Shown here piece by piece: positions 15,892-24,672 of a stretch of DNA of 64,000 bases. The stretch's first letter is position 1; the number at the start of each line of letters is the position of its first letter. The stretch is from Amphritea opalescens (lineage in GTDB: Bacteria; Pseudomonadota; Gammaproteobacteria; Pseudomonadales; Balneatricaceae). The DNA lies in contig NZ_RQXW01000007.1 in assembly GCF_003957515.1 (NCBI RefSeq), positions 62,001-126,000 on the forward strand, given 5' to 3'. A program made the translations under genes and the position numbers. A model generated the notes under the pieces. It was given only the letters and a program-made list of their open reading frames with translations. It was not told the DNA's origin and made no database searches.

Positions 15892-16662
15892 TTAACGTTT
15901 GTATGATGGGTCTTGTTTTTCAACGAGTCGTTTCATAGCGGCGAACACATCAGCACCCGCACCGTATTTAGGGTTGAAGTTGAGCGAATCGGCGGTACAT
16001 TTCTTAACGATGGCTTCGGGAATTTCTCGCACCTTGCCCATCGCCATAGAGGCACATTGTACTTCACAGGCACGGTTGACTAACCACATGAGTGCGAATG
16101 CCTGAGCTAGGTTGGCACCGATGATAACGGGGCCATGGTTGCGTAGCATTAATACCGGTTTATCACCTGCGCTAGCCAAGATGCGCTCACCTTCATCGGG
16201 GTGCACCGTGATGCCTTCAAACTCGTGGTAAGCCACTTTGTTATATAGCTGTGCCGAATAAAAATTGCTGTATGACAAACCTTCTTCTAAACAACAAACG
16301 GCTAGCGTTGAGGTTGTGTGAACGTGCATAACACAGTGGCCGTTTTCAACTTTATCATGTATCTGGCTATGAAATGTAAAGCCTGCAGGGTTGATCGGCC
16401 AGTCGGAATGATCAACGATGGTGCCATCTATATCGACTTTAACTAAGTTAGATGCTGTTACTTCGCTATAGTGCAGACCAAATGGGTTGATGAGGAAATG
16501 ATTCTCCTCGCCTGGAACGCGTAAAGAGATGTGGTTATAGATCGCTTCATCCCATTTCATATAGGCAAAAATGCGGTACATCGCCGCTAAATCAATACGG
16601 GCATTCCATTCGGCTTCGCTGAATCTTGATGGGCGTTCGTAATAGCGATTAGATAAAGACAT
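15892..16662 (-). CDS. Class II aldolase/adducin family protein
   Basis: 256-residue metal-dependent aldolase-fold enzyme (FucA/AraD family). It shows the N-terminal helix-rich lead-in, YNHISLRVPG, the GTIVDHS strand, the zinc-site HVHTTSTLAV (His-x-His) and a third ligand region VLMLRNHGPVIIG. Family members cleave sugar or hydroxy-acid phosphates, or act as decarboxylases/dehydratases; the precise substrate cannot be told. It is the first gene of a two-gene operon with the PanE-like reductase and is divergent from a LysR regulator, with palindrome site C between them. Confidence 0.85.
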   Translation of the reverse strand: MSLSNRYYERPSRFSEAEWNARIDLAAMYRIFAYMKWDEAIYNHISLRVPGEENHFLINPFGLHYSEVTASNLVKVDIDGTIVDHSDWPINPAGFTFHSQIHDKVENGHCVMHVHTTSTLAVCCLEEGLSYSNFYSAQLYNKVAYHEFEGITVHPDEGERILASAGDKPVLMLRNHGPVIIGANLAQAFALMWLVNRACEVQCASMAMGKVREIPEAIVKKCTADSLNFNPKYGAGADVFAAMKRLVEKQDPSYKR

Positions 16663-16692
16663 GCGTTTTCCTCAGGATTGATGATAGTGCGG

Positions 16693-16718
16693 ATTTTGAT
16701 GAATATATTAATCAAAAT
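16693..16718. promoter_or_regulatory. 26-base palindrome, site C, in aldolase/LysR gap
   Basis: ATTTTGAT and ATCAAAAT flank the core GAATATATTA; 12 of 13 position pairs are symmetric. Positioned between the divergent aldolase (start 16662) and LysR (start 16781) genes, as expected for a LysR-type operator controlling both. The core AATATATTAA is shared with sites A and B. Confidence 0.6.
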
Positions 16719-16780
16719 TAGCGCAATAAAAAGCATAATAAATATTGGTCTGCTCAATATTTTTCTTATATGCTGTGTTG

Positions 16781-17737
16781 ATGAATAGCAAACAACTCCT
16801 TTATTTTCTTAAAACCGCTGAATTATGCAGTATCGCTGCCGCAGCGCGAGAGCTTGATATTGCTCAGCCAAGTATCAGTTTGCAGTTAGAGAACCTTGAG
16901 CATGAACTGGGCACCTCGTTGTTTGATCGCGATTATCGGGGCGTCCGATTGACGGAAAGTGGTCAGCTATTTAAGGCGCATGCAGAATCGATTATGCGTC
17001 AGGTTGATCAGGCCAAACTGGATATCAGGCAGTCGGAACAAGAGCCAGCAGGGCGCTTGGTATTAGGGATGACGCAACCGATAGGTAACGTGGTGTCGGT
17101 GCCGCTATTGAAATTGGTCGAGCAGCGCTATCCGAAGATAGAATTGGATCTGTTTGCCGGCCTATCCTATAGCTTATCGGCGCAGCTACTGAGCGGAGAG
17201 ATTGATCTTGCTATCTCATCACCGGACGGTAGTGATATGAAGCAGTTGACGCAGGAACACCTGTTCAGAGAGAACCTCTATTTAGCGATGGGAGATACTC
17301 CGCAAGTGAGTTCACAGAAACCTTTGCGCCAGCGAGAAAGTATTCCTTTTGCCGAATTAGCTAAACATGAAGTCATTGTCACCGGTCGACAAGATTCACT
17401 GGGTTATATACTGCGACAGTATGAGCAACAGCAGGGTATTAACGTACGCCACAAGCCCGGCTTCGGTCAGTTGATGACGACCCTGCGTTATGTATCCGAT
17501 GGTTATGGCATGCTGTTGAGCCCATCGTCCTCTTTTTATCATTTAGAGGAAACCGGTCAGGTGCATGCGCTTGAGATTGTTGAGCCTTGTATGAAGCGCG
17601 ATGTTTACATCACTCGAGCAGCGAATCGACCGCGCACCTCTTTAATGCGGGCCATTATTCCATTGATTTATGAGGTCGTGCAGCAAGAGCAGCAAGCTGG
17701 ACATTGGCGAGGGGAGTTTATCGCTCATAGCGATTAG
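16781..17737 (+). CDS. LysR-family transcriptional regulator, divergent from aldolase operon
   Basis: 318 residues. Residues 1-60 form the winged helix-turn-helix (SIAAAARELDIAQPSISLQL then LEHELGTSLFDRDYRGVRLT); the rest is the periplasmic-binding-protein-like effector domain. ATG 16781 is chosen; a GTG at 16745 would add 12 unusual hydrophobic residues before the canonical MNSKQLLYFLKTAE start. It probably controls the aldolase/PanE operon and itself through site C. It may also act at the related sites A, B and D, which is inference. Confidence 0.9.
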   Translation: MNSKQLLYFLKTAELCSIAAAARELDIAQPSISLQLENLEHELGTSLFDRDYRGVRLTESGQLFKAHAESIMRQVDQAKLDIRQSEQEPAGRLVLGMTQPIGNVVSVPLLKLVEQRYPKIELDLFAGLSYSLSAQLLSGEIDLAISSPDGSDMKQLTQEHLFRENLYLAMGDTPQVSSQKPLRQRESIPFAELAKHEVIVTGRQDSLGYILRQYEQQQGINVRHKPGFGQLMTTLRYVSDGYGMLLSPSSSFYHLEETGQVHALEIVEPCMKRDVYITRAANRPRTSLMRAIIPLIYEVVQQEQQAGHWRGEFIAHSD

Positions 17738-17846
17738 CTTGCTCATTACGTGTGTATACAATGATGGTGAAAGGTATATTTTAGGCGTCGCTCTATGTTG
17801 AATGTTTTATTCAAGGTAATAATCATGAATCGATAGACGTAGTCAT

Positions 17847-17892
17847 ACTCATCCACGCAAGAAGTGAAGGGGGGCTTCTCTTATGGATGAGT
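17847..17892. repeat. Large inverted repeat between convergent LysR and porin genes
   Basis: Outer arms ACTCATCCA (17847-17855) and TGGATGAGT (17884-17892) are perfect; an inner pairing AAGAAG/CTTCT continues the stem. There is no flanking T-run, so it would be a non-canonical terminator or an mRNA-end hairpin for the porin on the minus strand. Confidence 0.6.
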
Positions 17893-17909
17893 GTTAACGT
17901 TTGACTCGA

Positions 17910-18899
17910 TTAGAATTTGATATTGATACCTGCTGCGACGTTATCTGGAGTGACATCATAGTCAGCCGCTTCGAGCCAGGCAGCGACATGTTGACTCAGT
18001 TCTTTCTTCAGCTGTATAACTACACCATTATTATCGTTGGCATCGATATCTGAATCTTTGTTGTAGTAGCCTGCAGCCATCGACCAATTATTATCGAGAT
18101 AGTAGCGTCCGGTGATGCCGTAACTATCGAAGTCACCCGCTGAGCCAAATGTATCTTTATTTATTTCATAGGTAGCGCCAATATTCAGGTGGTCAAATTT
18201 ATAACCGGCCGTTATGGCATAGCGTTTATAGTCTTTTGTTGCTGTGCCCCCTAGCGCTTGATCGGCTTGTGCTACACCAAAGCCGATATTGAGCTTCTTA
18301 TCATCGTAGAGTGCACGTAAGGCGATCACATCTGAGTCGACACCGTTATCTTCAGGGATAGAGATAGAGGCTACCGTTACTTTGATGTTGTTGAATGCAG
18401 GAGTGATATAGGCGAGAACGTCTTGAGCTTCAGGTGCCTGATTAAACATTGACATGCCCGTTGGCGCAGCACTGCCAGAATGGGTTTCGTTATACTCGAA
18501 AATATTGATATTACTATACAGGTCACGCAGTTGCCCACTGGCTGTGCGAGGTGCGATGGCAAAGGTGCCGTATTGGGTTGGAAGTACGACTTTGGCGTCT
18601 ATTATATGGATATCCGCTTCGCCATCGTTACCGCCAGTATCTTTGCTATTGATAGCATCTGATACATCGGCATTAAGGATATAAACCATTTTAAAGTTAT
18701 CGATTTTAACCAAACCCTTAAGACCTAGTTCAAGTTCAAAAGCTTCTGGGTCAAAATCTTTATCTTCAATGGATACAGCACCTAAGCTTGAAAACATAGT
18801 GAACTTTGGCATTGGAAATTCAGATTCCGTGGCATGAGCTATATTTGAAAATGCAATGGCAAGAGATAATGTTGTTAAAGTTCTAATGGGGTGTTTCAT
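17910..18899 (-). CDS. Outer-membrane porin
   Basis: 329 residues with a signal peptide (MKHPIRTLTTLSLAIAFS ... AHA, cleavage near 23) and a series of amphipathic beta strands separated by Asp/Gly-rich turns, ending in Phe (GINIKF), the usual C-terminal outer-membrane barrel signal. Length and pattern fit the general Gram-negative porin family. It likely gives outer-membrane passage for the small anionic substrates handled by neighbouring genes. Palindrome site D lies 39-54 bases upstream of the start, close enough to overlap the promoter. Confidence 0.85.
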   Translation of the reverse strand: MKHPIRTLTTLSLAIAFSNIAHATESEFPMPKFTMFSSLGAVSIEDKDFDPEAFELELGLKGLVKIDNFKMVYILNADVSDAINSKDTGGNDGEADIHIIDAKVVLPTQYGTFAIAPRTASGQLRDLYSNINIFEYNETHSGSAAPTGMSMFNQAPEAQDVLAYITPAFNNIKVTVASISIPEDNGVDSDVIALRALYDDKKLNIGFGVAQADQALGGTATKDYKRYAITAGYKFDHLNIGATYEINKDTFGSAGDFDSYGITGRYYLDNNWSMAAGYYNKDSDIDANDNNGVVIQLKKELSQHVAAWLEAADYDVTPDNVAAGINIKF

Positions 18900-18937
18900 T
18901 ATTATAATACTCCATCTGTATTCGATATTTTTATTAG

Positions 18938-18953
18938 ACTTAATATGTTAAGT
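18938..18953. promoter_or_regulatory. AT-rich palindrome, site D, upstream of porin
   Basis: ACTTAATATGTTAAGT, seven of eight pairs symmetric, core TTAATATGTTAA differing from sites A and B by one base. Confidence 0.5.
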
Positions 18954-19073
18954 ATTTTAATTAGCTGTGTCTTATTATATTTCACTGAGTGAAACGTTAT
19001 TTGTATATAATTTTCAGGTGGAGGTGTGGAGGTGACGATTTCTTGATGCTGTTAAATTGCAGTGTTTTGAGTT

Positions 19074-19832
19074 TTAGATTGTTTTTTCTATCTTAATAAT
19101 GGTGTTTTTTATTTTTTCCATGATATCTGTGTCAATATTAAGAGGCGGTTGGTTTTTCTGTTCTCGTGAGAGCGATAAGATGTTAATGCTATTATTTTTT
19201 CTCGTTATAGGAAAAGCTATTATTTCTAGATGTGATCCACATAAGCGATTGGTCATCCGGGGATTATGGTAGGCATATCCTTGGTTTTTGATAGCGATGA
19301 TCGTTTTTTGTAACCAGGGTGACTCCTGTTTTATTAAGCGAGATTCTCGCCCTTCTTGTGCTTTAATTTTATGAAGTGCGCTAGTGCGTTCAGCCTCGGA
19401 TGAAAAAGATAGGTAAGCTAATCCTATGGCTGATGTCAGGGTAGTCTGTGAACAGTCATTGGCTAGGGTGTCGTACAGAACAGGTGATGAACTAATGACT
19501 GATACTTTATTGTTTTGAGGCGCCCACAGCCCTGTGAGGGTGGCTGATTCTTGACTGAGTTGTTGGATGGCTGGTGCGGCTACACTGTGAAACGTAGCAG
19601 CTAGATCCAGGTTAGTGATTGGGCTGCTGAGATTATTCGCAAATAGGTATCCGCCCATCTCGTCGGAACGGATGATCCAGCCTGCTTCAATGAGTGTTTT
19701 AAGTATTCTTAGCAGAGTCGCTTTACTGATATCCGTGATGCGATGTAATTCTGCTAATGATACTGGGCTATGGCGAATGATCTCTTCAAGAACTAACATG
19801 CCTCGTGCTAATGCATCAATAGATTTACTCAT
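19074..19832 (-). CDS. IclR-family transcriptional regulator
   Basis: 252 residues. N-terminal winged helix (SLAELHRITDISKATLLRILKTLIEAGWIIR) followed by the IclR effector-binding domain (LSQESATLTGLWAP, TLTSAIGLAYLSFSSEAER, and a C-terminal GSHLEIIAFPI region). IclR members commonly control aromatic or organic-acid catabolism. It lies between the porin and the sulfatase/TRAP operon, separated from the latter by a strong terminator, so it has its own promoter. The C-terminus is unusually lysine/asparagine rich and the gene is AT-rich compared with the core operons. Confidence 0.88.
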   Translation of the reverse strand: MSKSIDALARGMLVLEEIIRHSPVSLAELHRITDISKATLLRILKTLIEAGWIIRSDEMGGYLFANNLSSPITNLDLAATFHSVAAPAIQQLSQESATLTGLWAPQNNKVSVISSSPVLYDTLANDCSQTTLTSAIGLAYLSFSSEAERTSALHKIKAQEGRESRLIKQESPWLQKTIIAIKNQGYAYHNPRMTNRLCGSHLEIIAFPITRKNNSINILSLSREQKNQPPLNIDTDIMEKIKNTIIKIEKTI

Positions 19833-19894
19833 ATTATGCCTAGGTTTATTGAGTGGCTATATTAAGGATAGATCGAAGGAATTGCTGATGTTGG

Positions 19895-19941
19895 CAAAAA
19901 AGCTGACCTTTGATCTTTATATAATTAAGATCGAAAGGTCA
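19895..19941 (-). terminator. Terminator of the TAXI-TRAP/sulfatase operon
   Basis: On the minus strand a long stem TGACCTTTCGATCTT / AAGATCAAAGGTCA (one bulged base) is followed by GC and T6. It lies 76 bases past the sulfatase stop. Confidence 0.85.
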
Positions 19942-20016
19942 GAAAATATCGCCAGGATGAAAATAGGTGAATTAAAACTTAAATCTAAGATATTGAAATT
20001 AGTTTAATTTATAACC

Positions 20017-21330
20017 TCAGCGTTGGGGCATGTCTGCGGTGTTATATACTAAACTTACGGTTGCATCTTCGGGAATAGCTGGCATGGTTTTATTCCAACT
20101 CATCCATTGATTACGCATCTCTTCCAGTTTTTCCGGGTAAACCTTTTTCAGGTTAGCGCGTTCACGGGCATCATTGTTGATGTTGAAAAGATATTCATGC
20201 TCATCGACTTTTAGGTATTTAAATTCACCGACGCGCAGTGCGCGTTGATCGCGATGATTCATGCGCCAGTAGAGTGGTCTTTCAAATTCTTCGACCTCGC
20301 CAGTGATAACAGGTAGTAGCGAAACACCATCAACGGGGTAGTTGGGATCAAACTCACCTTGACCCACTTCCAGTAGGGTGCGAGACCAGTCCATTGTCAT
20401 ACAGTGTTGCATGCTCGTGGTACCGGCTTTGATGCCTTTTGGCCAACGTGCGATCCATGGCACTCGAATACCGCCTTCGGTTAGGTCCATTTTACCGCCG
20501 ACTAAGGGCCAGTTATCGGAGAAACGCTCACCGCCATTGTCACTGGTAAAGACAATTAGGGTATCTTCCGTCAGGCCATGTTGTTCTAAGGTATCCATGA
20601 TCTTGCCGATACCTTCATCCATGTGGTGAATCATCTTACGATAGGTATGAATATTACCGCCTTCTAGATGATAAAGCGCGGAGATCTCTTTTGATAATTC
20701 TTCATCATCTCGGCTTTCCCAAGGCCAATGGGGTGCCGTGTAATGGACGCTCAAGAAGAACGGCTTTTGTTCGGTATCTGTTGCGCGTCGGTTAATAAAA
20801 TCCACCGAGTGTTCCGAAATAAGGTCGGTGAGGTAGCCGATTTCTCGATGCTCTTCTTCATTGATCCAAAGATCGTGATCACCATAGCCGCTCTTATGGC
20901 TAAAGTAATCGGCAGCGCCGGCCATAATGCCAAAGAATTCGTCATAACCAGAGGATCGTGGGCCGAAGTGAGGTGGGTAGCCGAGGTGCCACTTGCCCAT
21001 CAACCCAGTGTAATAACCGGCTTTTTGAAGTTGCCCTGGCAGAGTTGGAATATGCGGTGGTAAACCTAACACATCACTGCCTTTTGACTTGGTGTTGATG
21101 GGCTCTTCTAGGGCGCCTCGTAAGCGGTATTGATAGGCCATGCTCATCAGTGCAAACCGGGTGGGTGAGCATACAGGTGAGTTCGCATACCCATCGAGAA
21201 ACAACATTCCCTCTGTGGCCATTTTATCGATATTCGGAGATACCTGCCCGAATTGTGCCTCACGGCCGCCATAGCAGCCTAAATCGGCATAGCCGAGATC
21301 ATCGGCAACAATGTAGATAATATTTGTCAT
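20017..21330 (-). CDS. Sulfatase (alkaline-phosphatase superfamily), apparently cytoplasmic
   Basis: 437-residue type I sulfatase that hydrolyses a sulfate ester. The metal-binding start IIYIVADDLGYADLGCYGG opens at residue 4, leaving no room for a signal peptide. The formylglycine motif is C54-S-P-T-R; further sites are GKWHLGY and TSDNGG. Activity would need a formylglycine-generating enzyme, not in the window. The start overlaps the stop of the TRAP permease (TAATG), so the two are translationally coupled. Inference: the transporter imports a sulfated compound that this enzyme desulfates inside the cell. The exact substrate is unknown. Confidence 0.9.
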   Translation of the reverse strand: MTNIIYIVADDLGYADLGCYGGREAQFGQVSPNIDKMATEGMLFLDGYANSPVCSPTRFALMSMAYQYRLRGALEEPINTKSKGSDVLGLPPHIPTLPGQLQKAGYYTGLMGKWHLGYPPHFGPRSSGYDEFFGIMAGAADYFSHKSGYGDHDLWINEEEHREIGYLTDLISEHSVDFINRRATDTEQKPFFLSVHYTAPHWPWESRDDEELSKEISALYHLEGGNIHTYRKMIHHMDEGIGKIMDTLEQHGLTEDTLIVFTSDNGGERFSDNWPLVGGKMDLTEGGIRVPWIARWPKGIKAGTTSMQHCMTMDWSRTLLEVGQGEFDPNYPVDGVSLLPVITGEVEEFERPLYWRMNHRDQRALRVGEFKYLKVDEHEYLFNINNDARERANLKKVYPEKLEEMRNQWMSWNKTMPAIPEDATVSLVYNTADMPQR

Positions 21331-23285
21331 TAGACTGATCCTTTTTCAATACGCTTAGTTCGGGGCATAAATTTCAAATCGTTACGTAGGTGCCAAAACC
21401 AAAGAACAAGGGCCAATCCCATGCCCAGTTGATCCCATAGCGCACCCGGTGCGAATAACATAATGGCTGCAGCTAAGCGGGCAGCAATTTCGTAGTGACG
21501 TAGTTTATGCGCATGGAAACCACTCAGAGCGGTGGCTGTTAGCGCAATACCGATGGCAAGTTTGATGAGGAGCCAGCTCCAGCTCAGCAGATCGAATTCG
21601 ACGCCAGCTGCACCGACGGTCAAAAGTAGTGGGTTGAATGCGAAGGTGAACGGAATAATGAAAATCATAATGCCGACTTTTGAAGCCTGTACTGATGTTC
21701 CGATGGGGCCGCCACCAGAGATACTAGCTGCAGCAAAGGCGGCAATGGCAACGGGTGGTGTAATCGCAGAGCCAATGGCGATAAAGAAAACAAACATATG
21801 AGCTGTTAGGGGCGCTAGACCGAGTTGTTCCATTGCCGGTATCGCGATGGTTGCGACAGTCACATAGGCTGGTAAAGTTGGCATTCCCATACCTAATACA
21901 ATGCAACAGAAGGCGGCCAGTAGCAGTGAAACGAGTAGCGAGTCTGTCACAAAACTGGTAAGTAATATGCCGAACTTAACGGGTACGCCGGTAGCGGATA
22001 ATGCTGAGATAACGATGCTAACGGCTGCGATCGCCATTAATAAGCCTGAAAAAGTCTTACCGCCATCGCATAGGCTTTGGAGTAGTTTAATCGGTTTAGC
22101 CCGTACCGCTGGATTGATTAAACTTAAAGGGAACAGCAACGCCAATGCTGATATGGATGCTCCAGATGGTGACAGCCCATAAATCAGTAAAGCAACGATC
22201 AGACCTATTGGTAAGAAAATTAATAATAGGTTTAGGTAATCTTGGCGGGTAGGCTGCTCTATGCCTGCAATTTCATCATTGGCTTTAATACCAAGTTTTC
22301 GGGATTCAAAAATAATCATGGCAAAGAGGCTGCCATAATATGCAATGGCTGGAACAAGTACGGCAATAATAACCGTGAGATAACTAACACCCACAAAATC
22401 GGCCATGACTAGAGCTGCAGCGCCCATAATCGGAGGCATAATTTGACCGCCGGTAGAGGCTGCGGCTTCTACTGCGCCGGCGAAGTTTGGTGAAAAACCT
22501 CGCTTGGTGATCATGGGGATGGTAACAACTCCTGTGCCTACAACGTTTCCTACGGCACTTCCTGAGACGGTTCCAAATAACCCTGAAGAGAGTACGGCGG
22601 CATGCGCTGGCCCACCTGCTGTTCCTTTCATGAGTGAGAAGGCAATTCGTATCATGGAATTGCCGGCCCCGACACTTTCGAGCACTGAGCCCAAAATAAT
22701 AAAAGGGAATACGGTGGTGATAACAATACTAAAGGTGCTGCCTAGTATTCCGCTGTCGAGGCTATACAGTAGGTTTTGTGCGAGTGTCTCGGCGACACCG
22801 GTGTTGATAGTCTTTAGTGGTCCTGGCCACCAATGGCCAGTGGCCATATAAAGGATGCCTACGATACCAAGCAGCGCCACGGGGGCACCCCAAATACGCC
22901 AGCAATAAAATAAAGAGCCGCTGGCTGCGATCAGAGCGATCCACATTTGCTCATTGTCAAATAGGAACATGCCATCATCGAGCATGATACTAATGTTATA
23001 AAACGAGACGCAGCAAACCACTAACGCAACGGCTAACACCACGCTGGTTAAGGCCAGCCAGCCATTAGCTTTTCCTTTACGGTAGTTTTGCAAAATACCT
23101 AGGGTCACTACCAATATACAGAGGCCAAAGAAGGTGGCTCTGAAGAAAACCATTGGAAATGGTCCTAATCTAAAGTCTCCAATGGCCGGCATGATATTGG
23201 CAAGACCGTAGAGCGTTACCATAAGGCAGAGAATTGAACTCATCCAGAATAGTGGATCAAAAGATGATTTTGATGAGGAATGCAT
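21330..23285 (-). CDS. TAXI-type TRAP transporter, fused 4TM-12TM permease
   Basis: 651-residue inner-membrane permease. About five N-terminal hydrophobic segments (DctQ-like part, roughly residues 13-150) are fused to the DctM-like part, recognisable by GLFGTVSGSAVGNVVGTG, EAAASTGGQIMPPIMGAAA, GMGMPTLPAYVTVA and GSAITPPVAIAAFAAA. Such fused permeases work with TAXI-family binding proteins and use an ion gradient. Two TAXI proteins are encoded just upstream, and the downstream sulfatase is coupled to this gene by a one-base overlap. It is the only complete TRAP permease in the window. Confidence 0.93.
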   Translation of the reverse strand: MHSSSKSSFDPLFWMSSILCLMVTLYGLANIMPAIGDFRLGPFPMVFFRATFFGLCILVVTLGILQNYRKGKANGWLALTSVVLAVALVVCCVSFYNISIMLDDGMFLFDNEQMWIALIAASGSLFYCWRIWGAPVALLGIVGILYMATGHWWPGPLKTINTGVAETLAQNLLYSLDSGILGSTFSIVITTVFPFIILGSVLESVGAGNSMIRIAFSLMKGTAGGPAHAAVLSSGLFGTVSGSAVGNVVGTGVVTIPMITKRGFSPNFAGAVEAAASTGGQIMPPIMGAAALVMADFVGVSYLTVIIAVLVPAIAYYGSLFAMIIFESRKLGIKANDEIAGIEQPTRQDYLNLLLIFLPIGLIVALLIYGLSPSGASISALALLFPLSLINPAVRAKPIKLLQSLCDGGKTFSGLLMAIAAVSIVISALSATGVPVKFGILLTSFVTDSLLVSLLLAAFCCIVLGMGMPTLPAYVTVATIAIPAMEQLGLAPLTAHMFVFFIAIGSAITPPVAIAAFAAASISGGGPIGTSVQASKVGIMIFIIPFTFAFNPLLLTVGAAGVEFDLLSWSWLLIKLAIGIALTATALSGFHAHKLRHYEIAARLAAAIMLFAPGALWDQLGMGLALVLWFWHLRNDLKFMPRTKRIEKGSV

Positions 23286-23341
23286 AGAAAACTCCGTAAA
23301 GCAGGGGGAGGTCCCTGCTTATATGGCTGTTGAGGTGGTGA

Positions 23342-24346
23342 TTATTGAGGTAAAAGATTATCGGGAACAGATACGCCAATTTCTTTGAAGTAACGCAGGG
23401 CCCCAGGGTGTAGCGGAGCATTGACGCCCGCAAGATGATCGATCGTAGGTAACTGAGTCAGCATCGCATTAGTTTTAGCAACGGCTGCACGGTTCTCAAA
23501 GTAAGTCTTGGTCAATTGATATGCGGTTTCTTCGGAAAAGTCTTTATGTACCGCCATCATCATCAATGTCTGCCAAGTGATGGCTGGAGATTCATTGACC
23601 TGACCGGGATAGGTATTAGGGGGAATGATAGCGATTTGTAATCCCAGCTCGGCAGGAGGCTCTTGATTTTCACTGGCTAGGCTAAGAATACGAATCTTAT
23701 GCGACAGACTTAATTCAGCTAATGATTGTGAAGCAAACCCGAAGGCGCCAACGTATACATCAAACTGCCCATCTTGGAAGCTTTGAGTGGCCGCACCCCA
23801 AGGAGCTTTGATGGGGTCATATGAGCCCTCAGTAAGGCCGCCTGCTGTTGCTAACGCCATGATTTGTTTGTTAGCCGCACTGGATGGTGGGCCAATAAAG
23901 ACGCGTTTTCCTGCAGCGTCAGACCAATTCTTAATGTCGTCATCGGCCCATGTTACTGCCTGGAATAGGCTACCGGGCACGCCGAAAAGGGTGCGTACGT
24001 TTGAGGCGAGTTGAGTGGCTTTATTCCCCATTTTTTTATAAGGGCCCACACCTTTTTTTAGTGCATCGAAGGCAAGAGGTGGAACTAGCGCTGAATCTAG
24101 CTTTCCTGCGGCGACTTTCAGCAAGGATTTAGTCAATGTTTGATTTAGAGAAAGTTGGAGGTCGATACCATCTTTGGCCCAATAGGTAGCCATTGATTGA
24201 GGAATCATACCCAGCACGCTATTGGCAACGGCAGACTCCATGGACACTTCTTTAGCATAGGAGGAAGCTGAGAAGGTAATTAGTACACCCATGATGGCTG
24301 TAGAGCATAGGTTGTTTTTTAGCCATTTATTCGAAAGAGACATCAT
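23342..24346 (-). CDS. TAXI-family TRAP substrate-binding protein, paralogue 1
   Basis: 334 residues. Signal peptide to about residue 31 (ITFSASSYA). TAXI features: VAAGKLDSALVPPLAFDAL, the GKRVFIGPPSSAANKQIM block, IKAPWGAATQSFQDGQFDVYV, SLAELSLSHKIRILSL. It is the gene next to the permease (56-base gap). It closely resembles paralogue 2 at 24673, but differs in the ligand-side loop GAFGFASQSLAEL (paralogue 2 GNTSIGSQSLAEL), which suggests altered ligand preference. Two adjacent ATG codons are possible starts. Confidence 0.9.
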   Translation of the reverse strand: MMSLSNKWLKNNLCSTAIMGVLITFSASSYAKEVSMESAVANSVLGMIPQSMATYWAKDGIDLQLSLNQTLTKSLLKVAAGKLDSALVPPLAFDALKKGVGPYKKMGNKATQLASNVRTLFGVPGSLFQAVTWADDDIKNWSDAAGKRVFIGPPSSAANKQIMALATAGGLTEGSYDPIKAPWGAATQSFQDGQFDVYVGAFGFASQSLAELSLSHKIRILSLASENQEPPAELGLQIAIIPPNTYPGQVNESPAITWQTLMMMAVHKDFSEETAYQLTKTYFENRAAVAKTNAMLTQLPTIDHLAGVNAPLHPGALRYFKEIGVSVPDNLLPQ

Positions 24347-24403
24347 TATTTACCGTTTTATTATTTTATTAAGCTGACTGAAGGTTACGATAGGTGATGA
24401 AGA

Positions 24404-24447
24404 TAGTAAAATGATTACTTGTCATTCCAATCGATCAAATATGAATA
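24404..24447. promoter_or_regulatory. Conserved promoter block upstream of TAXI paralogue 1
   Basis: TAGTAAAATGATTA (24404-24417) and CCAATC-ATCA-GAATA (24427-24447) match, in order and spacing, the block upstream of paralogue 2 (25730-25773). The duplication therefore included the control region. Within the 326-base gap 24347-24672 this block, a possible regulator remnant and a hairpin are all I see. Confidence 0.5.
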
Positions 24448-24451
24448 TCTA

Positions 24452-24540
24452 GTGAGCCTCAAATCTTTTTTAGTGGGTTTTAGGCGACAATTAGTTGAGC
24501 ATATATGAGAGTCATTTATACCCACAGCCAGGTATTTCAC
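24452..24540 (+). pseudogene. Possible remnant of a LysR gene start (weak)
   Basis: The GTG at 24452 lies 106 bases from the TAXI paralogue 1 start, as the intact LysR ATG (25783) lies 115 from paralogue 2. The first codons (GTG AGC CTC AAA TCT) resemble a LysR start, and GGCGACAATTAGTTGA echoes GCGACTATTATTGAT of the intact gene, but the frame stops after 18 codons. This is suggestive only. Confidence 0.25.
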
Positions 24541-24617
24541 TAGTCGTACTAGACAATTATTGAGAAGCTTAGTGGCATGAAGGCTCGTTTAGGTATTGCA
24601 GTGAAGAACGATTAAGA

Positions 24618-24650
24618 GCAGCGGCTTTTTATTACTAGGTTAGCCGCTGC
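24618..24650. repeat. Hairpin between the two TAXI genes
   Basis: GCAGCGGCT (24618-24626) and AGCCGCTGC (24642-24650) form a perfect nine-pair stem 23 bases past the stop of paralogue 2 (minus strand). No T-run follows, so it may protect the 3' end of a processed binding-protein mRNA or partly terminate. Confidence 0.65.
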
Positions 24651-24672
24651 CGTATAGTTAATCACTTAGCGT

